From contig BPGB01000002.1 of the NCBI GenBank assembly GCA_026002815.1, positions 1 through 64,000 of the forward strand: DNA of 64,000 bases, given 5' to 3'. Positions 9,089 to 18,753 of the stretch are shown here, piece by piece. Source of the stretch: Candidatus Woesearchaeota archaeon. GTDB taxonomy: Archaea; Nanobdellota; Nanobdellia; Woesearchaeales; UBA9642. The first letter of the stretch is position 1, and each line of letters opens with the position of its first letter. The position numbers and the translations under genes were made by a program. The notes under the pieces were generated by a model that saw only the letters and a list, made by a program, of their open reading frames with translations, was not told where the DNA came from and made no database searches.

Positions 9089-10489
9089 ATGAGAAAATTA
9101 CTTGGAAAATTAATTCTCAAAAATAATTTTTGGGGGTTTGTTTTTTCAACAATCCCAATTGAAGAAACAGAAGAATTGCCTTATATAGCAGCCGTAGCAA
9201 TTAAAAATAATGATTTGGTTCTTCTATATAATGATCGTTTATTATCTCAATTAAATGTAGACCAAATAATTAAAATTTTAGAACATGAAGGTCTTCATAT
9301 TTTAAATAAACATTTAACTCGATTTATTGATTATATTCCAGATCATATAGATGAAAATACAAAAAGAAAAATAATAAAAAAATTGAATAAAAGTGCAGAT
9401 TTTGCAACAAATTCTATCATAAAAGATATGCCTAAATCATTAAATATTGATGGTGAAGAATATAATCTTTTGTTTCCAGAAGACTATGGCCTCCCACCTT
9501 GTAAAAGCATGGAGTGGTATTATGAAAATGAACAAGAAGATGATGAAGGAAATCATGAGCAAAGTAAATCAAGTGATGACAGATCTCAAAATCAAGAAAG
9601 CTTTTTATCTAGCTTCGGGGGTACTCATGATGTTATGGGGGATGATTGTAAAGATTATGGGCCTGTTTCTAGAAGCAATGGCAATGGCCTTTCGGAAAAT
9701 GGGGAACGACATTTACAAAGCGGGAGTGGAAATACAAAAAAGGAATTAAAAGATATTACTGATATATCACATAAATATTGGAATAATGAGACTCTTGATA
9801 CTACAACTGCGAAACAAATTGAACAAAAGTTAAAAGCTAAAATAGGTTCAAGTTATCGAGAATTTAAAAAAAGAAGGGGTACGTTACCTGGATATTTAGA
9901 AGAAATTATCACAGAATTTATAGAACCTCCGAAACTTCCTTATTATGATATGATTAAGAAAATCATTAAAGGTAATTTATCCGATAAATATAAAAGGAGT
10001 AATACTCGAATTAATAAAAAACGAGTATTTATATTAGATAAACATTTGCCTATTTCACCATATCCGGGAATAGTGCGTGAAAATACATTTAGAGTGGTTG
10101 TTATAGTAGATTCGTCTGGATCTATGTCAAATGATGAAATTCAAGAGTCTTTGAAAAGTGTAAAGCATATATTAAATAACGATAAAAATGTATTTCTATA
10201 TTTGATCAGCATTGACACAAAAATTAATTGGGAGGGGCGAATAAGACGAATTGATGAAATTAACAGAGTAAAATTTAAACGTGGGGGTACAACTCTTTTA
10301 CCTGCATTTGAAAGGGCTAAAGAGTTGCGCCCCCACATTACTTTATGCTTTACAGACGGATATTGCGATGATTTAAACAATTTTAAATATAAATTACCTA
10401 AAAAAATACTGTATATTCTATCGGAAAATGGAACGTCCAAATATATAGACAGGACAGGATGGATTGTGCAAATGAATAAATCATATTAG
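9089..10489 (+). CDS. VWA-domain metallopeptidase-like protein (MoxR partner)
   Basis: The 466-aa protein has an N-terminal metallopeptidase-like region with EHEGLHILNKHL near residues 69-80 (HExxH-like), as in the VWA-like predicted metallopeptidase family (DUF2201-type). A low-complexity acidic/Ser/Gly linker spans ~145-220. A C-terminal von Willebrand A domain carries the MIDAS motif DSSGSMS near residue 342 and FTDGY near 425. MoxR ATPases and VWA proteins encoded side by side typically work as a chaperone pair. Whether the peptidase centre is active cannot be told: HEGLH keeps both His and the Glu. Translation starts behind TTGGAG. Confidence 0.8.
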   Translation: MRKLLGKLILKNNFWGFVFSTIPIEETEELPYIAAVAIKNNDLVLLYNDRLLSQLNVDQIIKILEHEGLHILNKHLTRFIDYIPDHIDENTKRKIIKKLNKSADFATNSIIKDMPKSLNIDGEEYNLLFPEDYGLPPCKSMEWYYENEQEDDEGNHEQSKSSDDRSQNQESFLSSFGGTHDVMGDDCKDYGPVSRSNGNGLSENGERHLQSGSGNTKKELKDITDISHKYWNNETLDTTTAKQIEQKLKAKIGSSYREFKKRRGTLPGYLEEIITEFIEPPKLPYYDMIKKIIKGNLSDKYKRSNTRINKKRVFILDKHLPISPYPGIVRENTFRVVVIVDSSGSMSNDEIQESLKSVKHILNNDKNVFLYLISIDTKINWEGRIRRIDEINRVKFKRGGTTLLPAFERAKELRPHITLCFTDGYCDDLNNFKYKLPKKILYILSENGTSKYIDRTGWIVQMNKSY

Positions 10490-10499
10490 GAGAATCTTT

Positions 10500-11201
10500 A
10501 TGTATCTTCAAATTACAGATCATTGTAATATGGTGTGCCCGCATTGTGCATTTTCTTGTAGCCCCGAAAATAATCAATTTATGACACGAGAAATTTTTCA
10601 TGATGCAATTCGATTCATTTCAGAATATTCGAGCACGATATCCATTGGTGGTGGGGAACCGACTACTCATCCTGATTTTGAATATATTTTATTTCATTCA
10701 CTTGCAAATTTTGATGTTTGGATGAGTACTAATGGCAAGATTAAAGAAAAAGCATTTGTATTATCTCAATTAGCGAAAAAGGGGATTATTACGGTATCTT
10801 TAAGTATTGACGATTATCATGAACCAATCGATAAAGAAGTGATTCAATGGTTTACAAAAAAACGTGGGCGTTTGTCTTCAATAAATAGTCAAGATAATGA
10901 CTATAGGCATATTCAAAATGTTACAAGGATTATTAAAGCTGGAAGAGCTATTAAAAATAATCTATGGGATGTAGATGATGACTGCCCATGTGATGTTATT
11001 TTCATTGAACCTAATGGAAAAATAAAAATTTGTGGATGTGAAAATTCTTTATATATTGGTCATGTTTCGACTGGTTTAATTATTCCAGAAGATGCATGTA
11101 TGCATATTTTTAATGAAAATATTTGTTTTAACCGTTCTAGAGAATGGATTAATGATCTTTTTAAAGATTACAAGATTGAAAAACTTTTGGAGGCGGCATG
11201 A
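10500..11201 (+). CDS. Radical SAM protein
   Basis: The N-terminus has the canonical cluster motif CNMVCPHC (residues 9-16), which binds a [4Fe-4S] cluster and SAM, followed by GGGEPTTHPDF (SAM-binding GGE motif). The C-terminus has extra cysteines (CPC, CGC) and a GKIKICGCENS segment like the auxiliary-cluster region of SPASM/twitch enzymes. At 233 aa it is a minimal version. The substrate is unknown. A queuosine-pathway QueE assignment was considered because a QueD-like domain lies nearby, but the C-terminal Cys pattern fits poorly. Confidence 0.75.
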   Translation: MYLQITDHCNMVCPHCAFSCSPENNQFMTREIFHDAIRFISEYSSTISIGGGEPTTHPDFEYILFHSLANFDVWMSTNGKIKEKAFVLSQLAKKGIITVSLSIDDYHEPIDKEVIQWFTKKRGRLSSINSQDNDYRHIQNVTRIIKAGRAIKNNLWDVDDDCPCDVIFIEPNGKIKICGCENSLYIGHVSTGLIIPEDACMHIFNENICFNRSREWINDLFKDYKIEKLLEAA

Positions 11202-12953
11202 ATGACCTATAATAAAATTGAAGTTTTATCTGAAAAGGAACACATTAGAAACGCTCCCGCAATGTACATAGGATCAACTAAAACACCAACACATCTAGTG
11301 GAAGAAGTTTTAGATAATGCGTTGGATGAAGTTTTAGCAAAACATGCAAGTACGGTCGCCATTCGAATTAATGGCTCTGAAATTACTATTGTAGATGATG
11401 GAAGAGGAATTCCTATTAATGATGACATTCCTTTAACGATTTGCACGAAATTATTTTCAGGAGGGAAATTTAAAGGAAAAAAGAAAGATTATAAAATTAC
11501 AACAGGCCGACATGGGGTTGGTTTAGTAGCCGTTAATTTTTTATCGACAAAATTTCAAATTGAAATTTATAGAGATAATAAAAGGTATTATGCAGAATTT
11601 AAAAACGGCGAACTTGTTAAAAAAGAATTAAGAGATTTTAATGGAAAAAAGCCATTCTCAACAGGAATTACTTTTTCGCCTGATCCAGAAATATTTGAAA
11701 CTTTAAATGTAGATATTGATCGAATTAATGAAAGATTATTATATGCATCTTTATTTACAAATGGAATGTTTATTTTATTGGTAGATAATGAAAAGAAATT
11801 TATTCAATTAAATAAAGAAGAATTTTTAAAAACACATATGTTTAATGAAAGAGATACAGCAATTACGGAAGTATTTTCTTTAAATTCAAAAGTAAAAGGC
11901 GAATCATTTTCTGTAGATTTTGCTTTTGCGGAAGGAAATATATCTCCGAGAATTATCGGGGGAGTAAATCTATTACCTATACATAATGGTGAACATATTT
12001 TAGCATTTAGAAATGCATATAAATTAGAAATTCTTAAATTTGCAAAACGAAATAAAATAAAATTCTTAGATGAAAATGATATTTTTATTGGATTACGGGC
12101 ATTTGTAAACGTATTATTAGAAGAAGTTGAATTTGGAGGACAAAATAAAGGAGTATTAAGTAATAGAACTGATTATTTTAATAGGTTTAAAATTAATGAA
12201 TATATTAAAACTATCATTGAAGAAAATGAAGAAACATTTAAAAAGATTTTAAAATATCAAAAAGATTATCGAAGTCATTTAGAACATAATAAGAAAATTA
12301 AATCAAATATAAAAAAGGGATCAACTAAATTTACGAAATTAAGAGATTGTTTAAATTTAAATGGAGAGTTATTTATAGTAGAAGGTGATTCAGCGGCAGG
12401 TGGTTTAATTGAATGTAGAGATCCTAAAAAACATGCGGTATTTCCTTTAAAAGGAAAGCCGCCACTTTTTACATCAAAAACAATTTTAAAAAATAATGAA
12501 ATATCAGAATTAATTGAAGCACTTGGTTCTGGAATTGGTAATCAATTTAATATAAATAATTTAAAATATGAAAAAATAATAATCTCAACTGATGCCGATG
12601 CAGATGGTGGACATATCTTTTGTTTAATCACCATGTTTTTCTATAAATATCTTCCTGATATAATTAAAGAAAATAAATTATATTATGTAGTTACACCATT
12701 ATACGCTATTTCAGATGTAAATAAAAAGATATTTATTCCTCTATGGACAAATGAAGAATTAGAAAAAGCTAGAAAAGAAAATAAATCTATTATTAGAATT
12801 AAAGGGTTAGGTGAAATGTCTCCGTGGCAATTAAAACAAGTTTTAATTGATGAACATTCACGGAGATTGATTCCTATCGAGTATTCAGATGATCCAAATA
12901 TTGAAAAACTTTTTATAGATTCACAAACAAAACGAGATCTAATTAATGATTAG
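11202..12953 (+). CDS. Type II topoisomerase, ATPase/TOPRIM subunit (GyrB/ParE, T4 gp39-like)
   Basis: This 583-aa subunit hydrolyses ATP and carries the TOPRIM metal site. GHKL motifs are EEVLDNALDEV near residue 33, DDGRGIP near 65 and GRHGVGLVAVN near 100. TOPRIM motifs are EGDSAAGG near 394 and STDADADGGHIF near 463. The N-terminus PAMYIGS is the standard GyrB/ParE entry. It overlaps nothing and shares the ATGA junction with the radical SAM gene, so is translated from the same mRNA. The A subunit follows after 8 bases. Confidence 0.95.
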   Translation: MTYNKIEVLSEKEHIRNAPAMYIGSTKTPTHLVEEVLDNALDEVLAKHASTVAIRINGSEITIVDDGRGIPINDDIPLTICTKLFSGGKFKGKKKDYKITTGRHGVGLVAVNFLSTKFQIEIYRDNKRYYAEFKNGELVKKELRDFNGKKPFSTGITFSPDPEIFETLNVDIDRINERLLYASLFTNGMFILLVDNEKKFIQLNKEEFLKTHMFNERDTAITEVFSLNSKVKGESFSVDFAFAEGNISPRIIGGVNLLPIHNGEHILAFRNAYKLEILKFAKRNKIKFLDENDIFIGLRAFVNVLLEEVEFGGQNKGVLSNRTDYFNRFKINEYIKTIIEENEETFKKILKYQKDYRSHLEHNKKIKSNIKKGSTKFTKLRDCLNLNGELFIVEGDSAAGGLIECRDPKKHAVFPLKGKPPLFTSKTILKNNEISELIEALGSGIGNQFNINNLKYEKIIISTDADADGGHIFCLITMFFYKYLPDIIKENKLYYVVTPLYAISDVNKKIFIPLWTNEELEKARKENKSIIRIKGLGEMSPWQLKQVLIDEHSRRLIPIEYSDDPNIEKLFIDSQTKRDLIND

Positions 12954-12961
12954 GAGGGAGG

Positions 12962-14269
12962 ATGAAGAAATTAATACCTGTTTTTTATAAAAATTATGGA
13001 AAATATATTAATGCGTTTCGAGCAATTCCATATGTTCGAGACGGTTGTAAACCAGTTGAGCGTAGAGTTTTATTATCAGCATATGAAATTGCCCGAAATA
13101 AGACTATCAAGTCGGCTAGACTTGATGGACATGTAATAGGTCATTATCATCCACATGGAAGTGTATATGGAACAATTGTAAATTTAGTCCATCAAGGATT
13201 TTTAGATGGACAAGGAAATTTTGGAACAAAAATTGGTGTCGAACCTTTAGGTGCAGCCGCATCACGATATACTGAAGTTAAACTATCCGAATTAACGAAA
13301 AAATTAGCATTTAAATATATTGATTATGTCGATTATGAAGAATCGGAACTAGATCCTGAACCGAAATATCTTCCAACAATGATTCCATTCTCATTATTGG
13401 GAGAAACATATACTATTGGTTTGGGGTTTGGTTATAGAACAGTAATTCCTGTATATGAATTAAAAGATTTAATTAGAAGACTTTTATTTCTTTTAAAGAA
13501 AAGAAAAGAAATCGTTATTAAACCAAAATCGCATGGATGTGAAATAATTGAAGAAAAATCAGATATTTATGATTTATTGAAGAAGGGACAAGGAAAAATT
13601 ACATATAAAGGAAAATATAAAACAATCCCATCTAAGTATTTAGTTGAATTATATTCGTGGCCTCCTCATTTAACATTTGAAAACATTTTAAATAAATTAA
13701 ATTTAAGTGATGAAATTGCATATAGAGATATTTCATCATCAGGAAAAACTGTTGTATTATTTGAAATAATTAAAAAAAGAAATAGAGATGATATATTTAA
13801 TAGATTTATTAAAAATTTAGATGAGGCGATCACAGATTCATTTTCTTATGAAATGAATTTTGTTGATGATAATTATAATATTATTCAAATGGGGGTAGAT
13901 GATATTTTATTAATTACATTTGAAAATTATAAAAAAATAATTGAAAAAATGGCTAAAAGTATGATTGATAAATATATCAAAGAATATAATGAATTGGAAT
14001 TATTAATGAAAATTAGACCGTATTTGCGTAATTATATGAAAAATAATTCGATTGAAGAAGTTGATGAAGTGGCAGCATTTATTTCATCGGAATTAAAAAT
14101 TCCGATTGATACCATTTTAAATATTTTAAACAAGTATAAAATTAGTAAACTATTTAAACATAAAGATTTAAAAGAAGTTGAGGACAAAATTAAACATTAT
14201 ACAAATATATTAAATAATATAGATGATACCGCGATTGAAGAATACATGGAGGTTATGGATGGTAGTTAA
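12962..14269 (+). CDS. Type II topoisomerase, DNA-cleaving subunit (GyrA/ParC, T4 gp52-like)
   Basis: The 435-aa subunit breaks and rejoins DNA. Landmarks: RDGCKPVERRVL near residue 27, GHYHPHGSVYG near 60, and the active-site tyrosine in ASRYTEV near 102. It ends after the coiled-coil gate and has no C-terminal beta-pinwheel, so its size (T4 gp52 is ~440 aa) points to a relaxing topoisomerase rather than a supercoiling gyrase. RBS AGGAGGGAGG. Overlaps the next gene by 11 bases. Confidence 0.95.
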   Translation: MKKLIPVFYKNYGKYINAFRAIPYVRDGCKPVERRVLLSAYEIARNKTIKSARLDGHVIGHYHPHGSVYGTIVNLVHQGFLDGQGNFGTKIGVEPLGAAASRYTEVKLSELTKKLAFKYIDYVDYEESELDPEPKYLPTMIPFSLLGETYTIGLGFGYRTVIPVYELKDLIRRLLFLLKKRKEIVIKPKSHGCEIIEEKSDIYDLLKKGQGKITYKGKYKTIPSKYLVELYSWPPHLTFENILNKLNLSDEIAYRDISSSGKTVVLFEIIKKRNRDDIFNRFIKNLDEAITDSFSYEMNFVDDNYNIIQMGVDDILLITFENYKKIIEKMAKSMIDKYIKEYNELELLMKIRPYLRNYMKNNSIEEVDEVAAFISSELKIPIDTILNILNKYKISKLFKHKDLKEVEDKIKHYTNILNNIDDTAIEEYMEVMDGS

Positions 14270-15089
14270 ATGCCCGTATTGCGGTATTTCGGTAACGAAT
14301 TTAATTTCACATATGAAAGGAATTCATACTCCAAATATATATAATGAATTTATGGACGATTTAAAAAAATTTATAGATGAAACTAAAAATGAAATTATAG
14401 AAAATAAACTTGCTCTTACAATACATGAATTATCAAAAATAAAAGAGATTGATGAAGAAACAGTAAGGGAAGCAATCAAATATTATTATCCAGAATATTT
14501 TATGGATCATTTTATTTATTCAACGCAGCAATTATTTAAAGAAACGAAATGTTTTTGTTGTGGGAATCATGAAAATCTATCTCTATTTATAGATAATAAA
14601 CATACAAGTCTTTTATTGACAGATATATTCGTTATCTGTAAAAATTGTAAAACAGATCTGTTGTTTTGGACGGACGTGACATTTCAAATTAAACCTATTA
14701 CAATTGCTCATAATGTAGATGGTTTACATGGACATACATTTAATATAAAAATTAAATTAAAAGTTCCGGTATTTTACGGGACAATTATTAATTTGACTTC
14801 CTTAGAAAAAAGACTTAATATTTTATTAGATCAAATTAATAATACCTTTTTAAATGAAATTTTGCCGATTCCCACAATCGAATGGCTTTTACTCTATCTT
14901 TTTAGAAATTTAGACGTTACGTATTCCATTTCAGGTTTAAAAGAAATTTACATTAAAGATGGAATAAATGAGGTTTCTATGAATTATGACCAATATAAAT
15001 CATCAAAATTTACCAAATTTCTCTACTCTAAAATTGTATCGGACTTCAGGGATAATTATACCAAAAAGTTTACAAGCAAGCTGGATTGA
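14259..15089 (+). CDS. Zinc-finger protein with QueD/PTPS-like C-terminal domain
   Basis: I place the start at ATG 14259 (TGGAGG 6 bases upstream), not the track's 14223, giving 276 aa. It begins with a C2H2-like finger, CPYCGISVTNLISHMKGIH. A second Cys set (CFCCGN ... CKNC) lies near residues 105-140. The C-terminal part reads AHNVDGLHGHTFNIKIKLK and ends with PTIEWLLLYLF. This matches the pattern of 6-pyruvoyl-tetrahydropterin synthase/QueD enzymes (HGH metal ligands; PT-E-N-like segment). QueD makes a 7-deazaguanine precursor used in tRNA queuosine or phage DNA modification. The finger fusion is unusual. No other queuosine gene is certain in the window. Confidence 0.5.
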   Translation: MVVKCPYCGISVTNLISHMKGIHTPNIYNEFMDDLKKFIDETKNEIIENKLALTIHELSKIKEIDEETVREAIKYYYPEYFMDHFIYSTQQLFKETKCFCCGNHENLSLFIDNKHTSLLLTDIFVICKNCKTDLLFWTDVTFQIKPITIAHNVDGLHGHTFNIKIKLKVPVFYGTIINLTSLEKRLNILLDQINNTFLNEILPIPTIEWLLLYLFRNLDVTYSISGLKEIYIKDGINEVSMNYDQYKSSKFTKFLYSKIVSDFRDNYTKKFTSKLD

Positions 15090-16449
15090 TAATATAATAA
15101 ACGATTTAAATAGAAAAACGAGACATTTTAAAACTAAAGAAATAGAAATAAATAAATTTTATGTTTATAATGAAAATAGCATTATTATTCCAAGAAATTA
15201 TCCTATAAAAGATTATTATAAAAATATCGAGATTATCGATTTAAATTCAGAAGGTAAAGATATTAATATTAAAGGAAATATAACATTAAGAAATGATTTG
15301 CAAGAAAGAGCAAAAGAACATATTTTAAAAAATCCCTATTCTTTATTACAATTAGAACCGGGGACGGGTAAAACAGTTATAACAATTTCAGCTATTTGTG
15401 AATTAAAAAAGAAAACATTAGTATTAGTTCATCGAGATAGTTTAGTTGAACAATGGATAGAACGATTTAAACAATTTACTGATATTGCTGACGATAGAAT
15501 AACTAAATTAAATTCAAACACTTATATTCAAGATTTATTACATAAAGATATAGTTATTGTTACGGCACAAACATTTATTTCAATTTTAAAACGAGATAAA
15601 AATAAATTTTTAAAAACTTTAAAGCAAGCGGAATTTGGGATATTTGTGGCAGATGAGGTACATACAACATTAGGAGCAAAAACATTCTCTTTATGTTCGA
15701 TATGTATTCCTGTTAAAAGAGTTATAGGATTATCGGCTACCCCATACAGAATAGATGGAAATTCTGATATTATTTTATATCATGCGGGAAAATTATTTAA
15801 AGATACAGACAGCGCGGGAACTGTACCCGCAAAGGTGACATTTATATTATTTAATGCAAATTTTTCACAAAATATTTTAAAATATATATCATGGGGGGGA
15901 GTATTTAGAAAAGAAAGATATTTAAATAAATTAAAAGATAGTGAACAATTTATGAAAATTAGTAAATATCTTTTAGATTATAATTTAAAAAATAAACGTA
16001 AAGTATTATTTATTGGAGAAAGAATAAATAAACTATTAAGAATTATGTTTAATTCTGTAAATTGTAAAAAATCATTATTTATAGCTGGAATTGGAATGGA
16101 TGCGCTACATCCCGATGTAGATTGTGTTTTTAGTACTCCTCAAAAAATGAGGGATGGGGTTGACGCACCGTGGTTAGATTGTATTATAATGACATCACCA
16201 ATTGGCAATATCCCCCAAATGGTGGGAAGGGTAACAAGATCTTATTCAAATAAATCCCAAACTTTAATTTTTGATATGGTTGATCTTTCTATTAATGAAA
16301 TATATAAAAGTGCGTGGCATAGATATAAATATTACAAAGAAAAAAATTGGGATATTCAATTTAAAGTATTGAAATATGATGATTCAAATGTTAAAGTCTT
16401 AGATATATCTGAAGAAGAAGGGAAGAAAATAATTTTATTTGGACCTTAA
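14986..16449 (+). CDS. SF2 DNA helicase, UvsW-like
   Basis: A 487-aa helicase with Walker A EPGTGKTV near residue 124, Walker B variant DEVH near 222, motif III-like SATPYR near 252, and motif VI QMVGRVTRS near 405. Its size and order match T4 UvsW, which unwinds R-loops and branched DNA and helps fork restart. The chosen ATG overlaps the upstream gene by about 100 bases; the reading frame is good, but a start slightly downstream cannot be excluded. Confidence 0.85.
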   Translation: MTNINHQNLPNFSTLKLYRTSGIIIPKSLQASWIDNIINDLNRKTRHFKTKEIEINKFYVYNENSIIIPRNYPIKDYYKNIEIIDLNSEGKDINIKGNITLRNDLQERAKEHILKNPYSLLQLEPGTGKTVITISAICELKKKTLVLVHRDSLVEQWIERFKQFTDIADDRITKLNSNTYIQDLLHKDIVIVTAQTFISILKRDKNKFLKTLKQAEFGIFVADEVHTTLGAKTFSLCSICIPVKRVIGLSATPYRIDGNSDIILYHAGKLFKDTDSAGTVPAKVTFILFNANFSQNILKYISWGGVFRKERYLNKLKDSEQFMKISKYLLDYNLKNKRKVLFIGERINKLLRIMFNSVNCKKSLFIAGIGMDALHPDVDCVFSTPQKMRDGVDAPWLDCIIMTSPIGNIPQMVGRVTRSYSNKSQTLIFDMVDLSINEIYKSAWHRYKYYKEKNWDIQFKVLKYDDSNVKVLDISEEEGKKIILFGP

Positions 16450-16465
16450 GAAAGGAGATTAAAAA

Positions 16466-16828
16466 ATGCGGAAAGAAAATTTTCTTCATGTGAAAATGAA
16501 TCCCGAATCTAATTATGGTCCGGCTATTACTTTTTATTGGCAATATGATTCGAAAGAAAAGAAAGTACTTTTTACAGCAGCGCTATGTTCTAAGCATGAT
16601 ATCTTCAGTAAGAAAATTGCTCGGGAAATTTGTCGGGGGAGGATGAGAAAGGGATACGTAGATCAGTTTCCGATGGTTTCGGATAATCTTAAATATGATT
16701 ATCCAAAAAATAAAGATGTTATTAATGAAATCATTCATCTCTATAATGAAGATAAAATCTCCTGGGAATGTATTTTAAAAGGAGCTAGAGTGCCAAATTA
16801 TTTCGATAAATATATCGAAATGGACTAA
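16466..16828 (+). CDS. Unknown 120-aa protein
   Basis: RBS AAAGGAG. The product MRKENFLHVKMNPESNYGP... is basic in its centre (CRGRMRKGY). No family recognised. It sits directly before the Ro60 gene, so may share its transcript. Confidence 0.65.
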   Translation: MRKENFLHVKMNPESNYGPAITFYWQYDSKEKKVLFTAALCSKHDIFSKKIAREICRGRMRKGYVDQFPMVSDNLKYDYPKNKDVINEIIHLYNEDKISWECILKGARVPNYFDKYIEMD

Positions 16829-16866
16829 AAATATTTTTATTCACCTCTTGTTCAAGGAGACTTGAA

Positions 16867-18423
16867 ATGCCTAATCCAAACCTTTTTAATACTCGTCATG
16901 ATATTACGAAAAATGAGGCTGGTGGTATTGCTTTTAAAATGTCACCAGAGCATGCGTTAGCCCAATACGCTGTAACAGGGACGTTATATAATACATATTA
17001 TGTTGATGATAAAAACCAACTTGAACATTTACTTGAACTCTTAAAAAAAGTTTCACCAGAATTTGTAGCAAAAACAGCGATTTATGCTCGGCAAGAAGGG
17101 TATATGAAAGATGTACCCGCAGCATTATGTGCCTGGTTAGCAGCTAATGATATTTCTCTTCTAAAGAAAGTGTTTTTCAGGGTTATTGATAACCCCGTTA
17201 TGTTACGAAAATTCGTACAATTTGTACGATCGGGAGTTTTTGGAAGAAAATCTTTTGGTTATGCTCCCAAGAAATTAATCAATCAATATCTTACGAATTC
17301 AAGTTTTGAAGTATTATTTAAAGGAAGTATTGGAAAAAATCCGTCATTAGCTGATGTCATTAAAATGACTCACCCAAAACCAAAAGATAAAACACAAGAA
17401 GTATTTTTTAGATATATTTGTGGATATGATGATATAAATCTTGATGATTTACCGCAAGTAGTTCAAGAATATGAAGTTTTTAAGAAAAATTTACCAACAG
17501 ATATTCCAAAAAATGTTGATTTTAGATTTTTAACAGCATTACCTCTGACGAAAGATCATTGGAAGAAAATTGCATTAACTGCTCCCTGGCATATGACCAG
17601 AATGAATTTAAACACATTTAAGCGATATGGGGTTTTAGATGACCCCGAAATTGTTTCAGTAATTGCCGAAAGACTTCAAAATGAAGAATTAATTAGAAAA
17701 AATAAAGTATTTCCATATCAATTATTTATTACATATATGTCAATTCCTAGAGGTGAGATGCCAAAGGAGATTATTGAAGCGCTAAAGAGAGCCGTGTTAA
17801 TTTCGATGAATAATGTTCCTGATTTTGATCCAGATTTACAAATTGCTATTTGTCCAGATGTTTCTGGGTCAATGAATTCTCCAATCGCAGCTAATAGGCA
17901 AGGAATCGCACGATATATTGATGTTGCTTCAATTTTCACAGCGGCAATTAAAGCAAAAACTAATAATTATATAATTCTTCCATTTAATCATGATTTGATG
18001 GAATTATCTGATATTGAAGAAGATGATGTATTTACATTAGCCTCAAAAATTAGAAAAATGTGTAATGGAGGAACAAATTGTTCCCTTCCTATGGATTTTC
18101 TAGTATCTAAATATTATACTGGAAAACCAGATATTATCATTTATATTTCAGATAATGAATCATGGATTGATACTGATAACATATATAGAGAAAATACTGA
18201 AACTAATAAATTATGGAAACAATATAAACAGAAACGTAATCCAAATGCAAAATTGATTTGTTGGGATATTGCCCCATATAAAACTGTTCAGGTTAAAGAT
18301 GAACCGGATGTTTTAAATATTGGAGGATTTTCAGATCGGATTATGGATATAATTTATTTGTTTATCAATAACAAATTAGAGGGGAAATATTGGAAAGAAG
18401 TTATTGACAGCATTGATCTATAG
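16867..18423 (+). CDS. Ro60 homologue (TROVE + VWA domains), RNA-binding protein
   Basis: This 518-aa protein is close to the usual Ro60/Rsr length. Residues 1-350 form the TROVE helical-repeat ring (opening with KMSPEHALAQYAVTGTLYNTYY, VKFVRSGVFGRKSFGYAPKK-like segment near 115-135). A C-terminal VWA domain carries the MIDAS motif PDVSGSMNS near residue 335. Ro60 proteins bind misfolded RNAs through the ring and Y RNAs on its outer face, and in bacteria tether to the exonuclease PNPase. The first of six Y-RNA-like units begins only 2 bases after its stop, supporting a Ro/Y RNA pair. RBS CAAGGAGAC. Confidence 0.92.
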   Translation: MPNPNLFNTRHDITKNEAGGIAFKMSPEHALAQYAVTGTLYNTYYVDDKNQLEHLLELLKKVSPEFVAKTAIYARQEGYMKDVPAALCAWLAANDISLLKKVFFRVIDNPVMLRKFVQFVRSGVFGRKSFGYAPKKLINQYLTNSSFEVLFKGSIGKNPSLADVIKMTHPKPKDKTQEVFFRYICGYDDINLDDLPQVVQEYEVFKKNLPTDIPKNVDFRFLTALPLTKDHWKKIALTAPWHMTRMNLNTFKRYGVLDDPEIVSVIAERLQNEELIRKNKVFPYQLFITYMSIPRGEMPKEIIEALKRAVLISMNNVPDFDPDLQIAICPDVSGSMNSPIAANRQGIARYIDVASIFTAAIKAKTNNYIILPFNHDLMELSDIEEDDVFTLASKIRKMCNGGTNCSLPMDFLVSKYYTGKPDIIIYISDNESWIDTDNIYRENTETNKLWKQYKQKRNPNAKLICWDIAPYKTVQVKDEPDVLNIGGFSDRIMDIIYLFINNKLEGKYWKEVIDSIDL

Positions 18424-18424
18424 A

Positions 18425-18508
18425 AAAAAGGTGTACCCAAATGCCGAAGGGATTACATCTAAACGAGGATTAGAAGATCTCTTCAGTTTTTGTTGGGTGC
18501 ACCTTTTT
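18425..18508 (+). ncRNA. Y-RNA-like unit 1
   Basis: The ends pair over 16 bp (AAAAAGGTGTACCCAA with TTGGGTGCACCTTTTT, one G-T pair). Inside is the shared 5' module ATGCC-GAAGGGA-TTACAT and the shared 3' module TCTCTTC-AGTTTTTG; GAAGGGA pairs with TCTCTTC. The outcome is two stacked helices split by an asymmetric internal loop, the general plan of the Ro-binding arm of Y RNAs. A T-rich tail follows. It starts 2 bases after the Ro60 stop codon. Confidence 0.7.
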
Positions 18509-18518
18509 CTTCTTTTAA

Positions 18519-18636
18519 AATAATTGTAGCTGAATGCCGAAGGGATTACATTATACAAATTAAACCAGATAAATATTTAGCCTTTTTTAAAGGCTAAATA
18601 AAAAATCTCTTCAATTTTTGTCAGCTACAATTATCT
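18519..18636 (+). ncRNA. Y-RNA-like unit 2
   Basis: The outer stem is ATAATTGTAGCTGA / TCAGCTACAATTAT, different in sequence from unit 1 but base-paired at the same place (covariation). The inner helix GAAGGGA (18539) / TCTCTTC (18606) is identical. The distal part carries a 12-bp hairpin, TATTTAGCCTTT-TTT-AAAGGCTAAATA (18574-18600). A T run follows. Confidence 0.7.
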
Positions 18637-18753
18637 TTTTGCCTGAATGCTGAATGGACTACATTTGTGGGCGATCATCAGCTAACTCTTTTATAGAAAA
18701 ATATGCTCATGCATGCCACATTATTTAACAACTATACACCACGAGGTGGCCGC

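Noticed and set aside
10500-11201. QueE-type radical SAM enzyme
   Set aside because: C-terminal Cys pattern and lack of the QueE cluster motif; only the nearby QueD-like domain suggested it.
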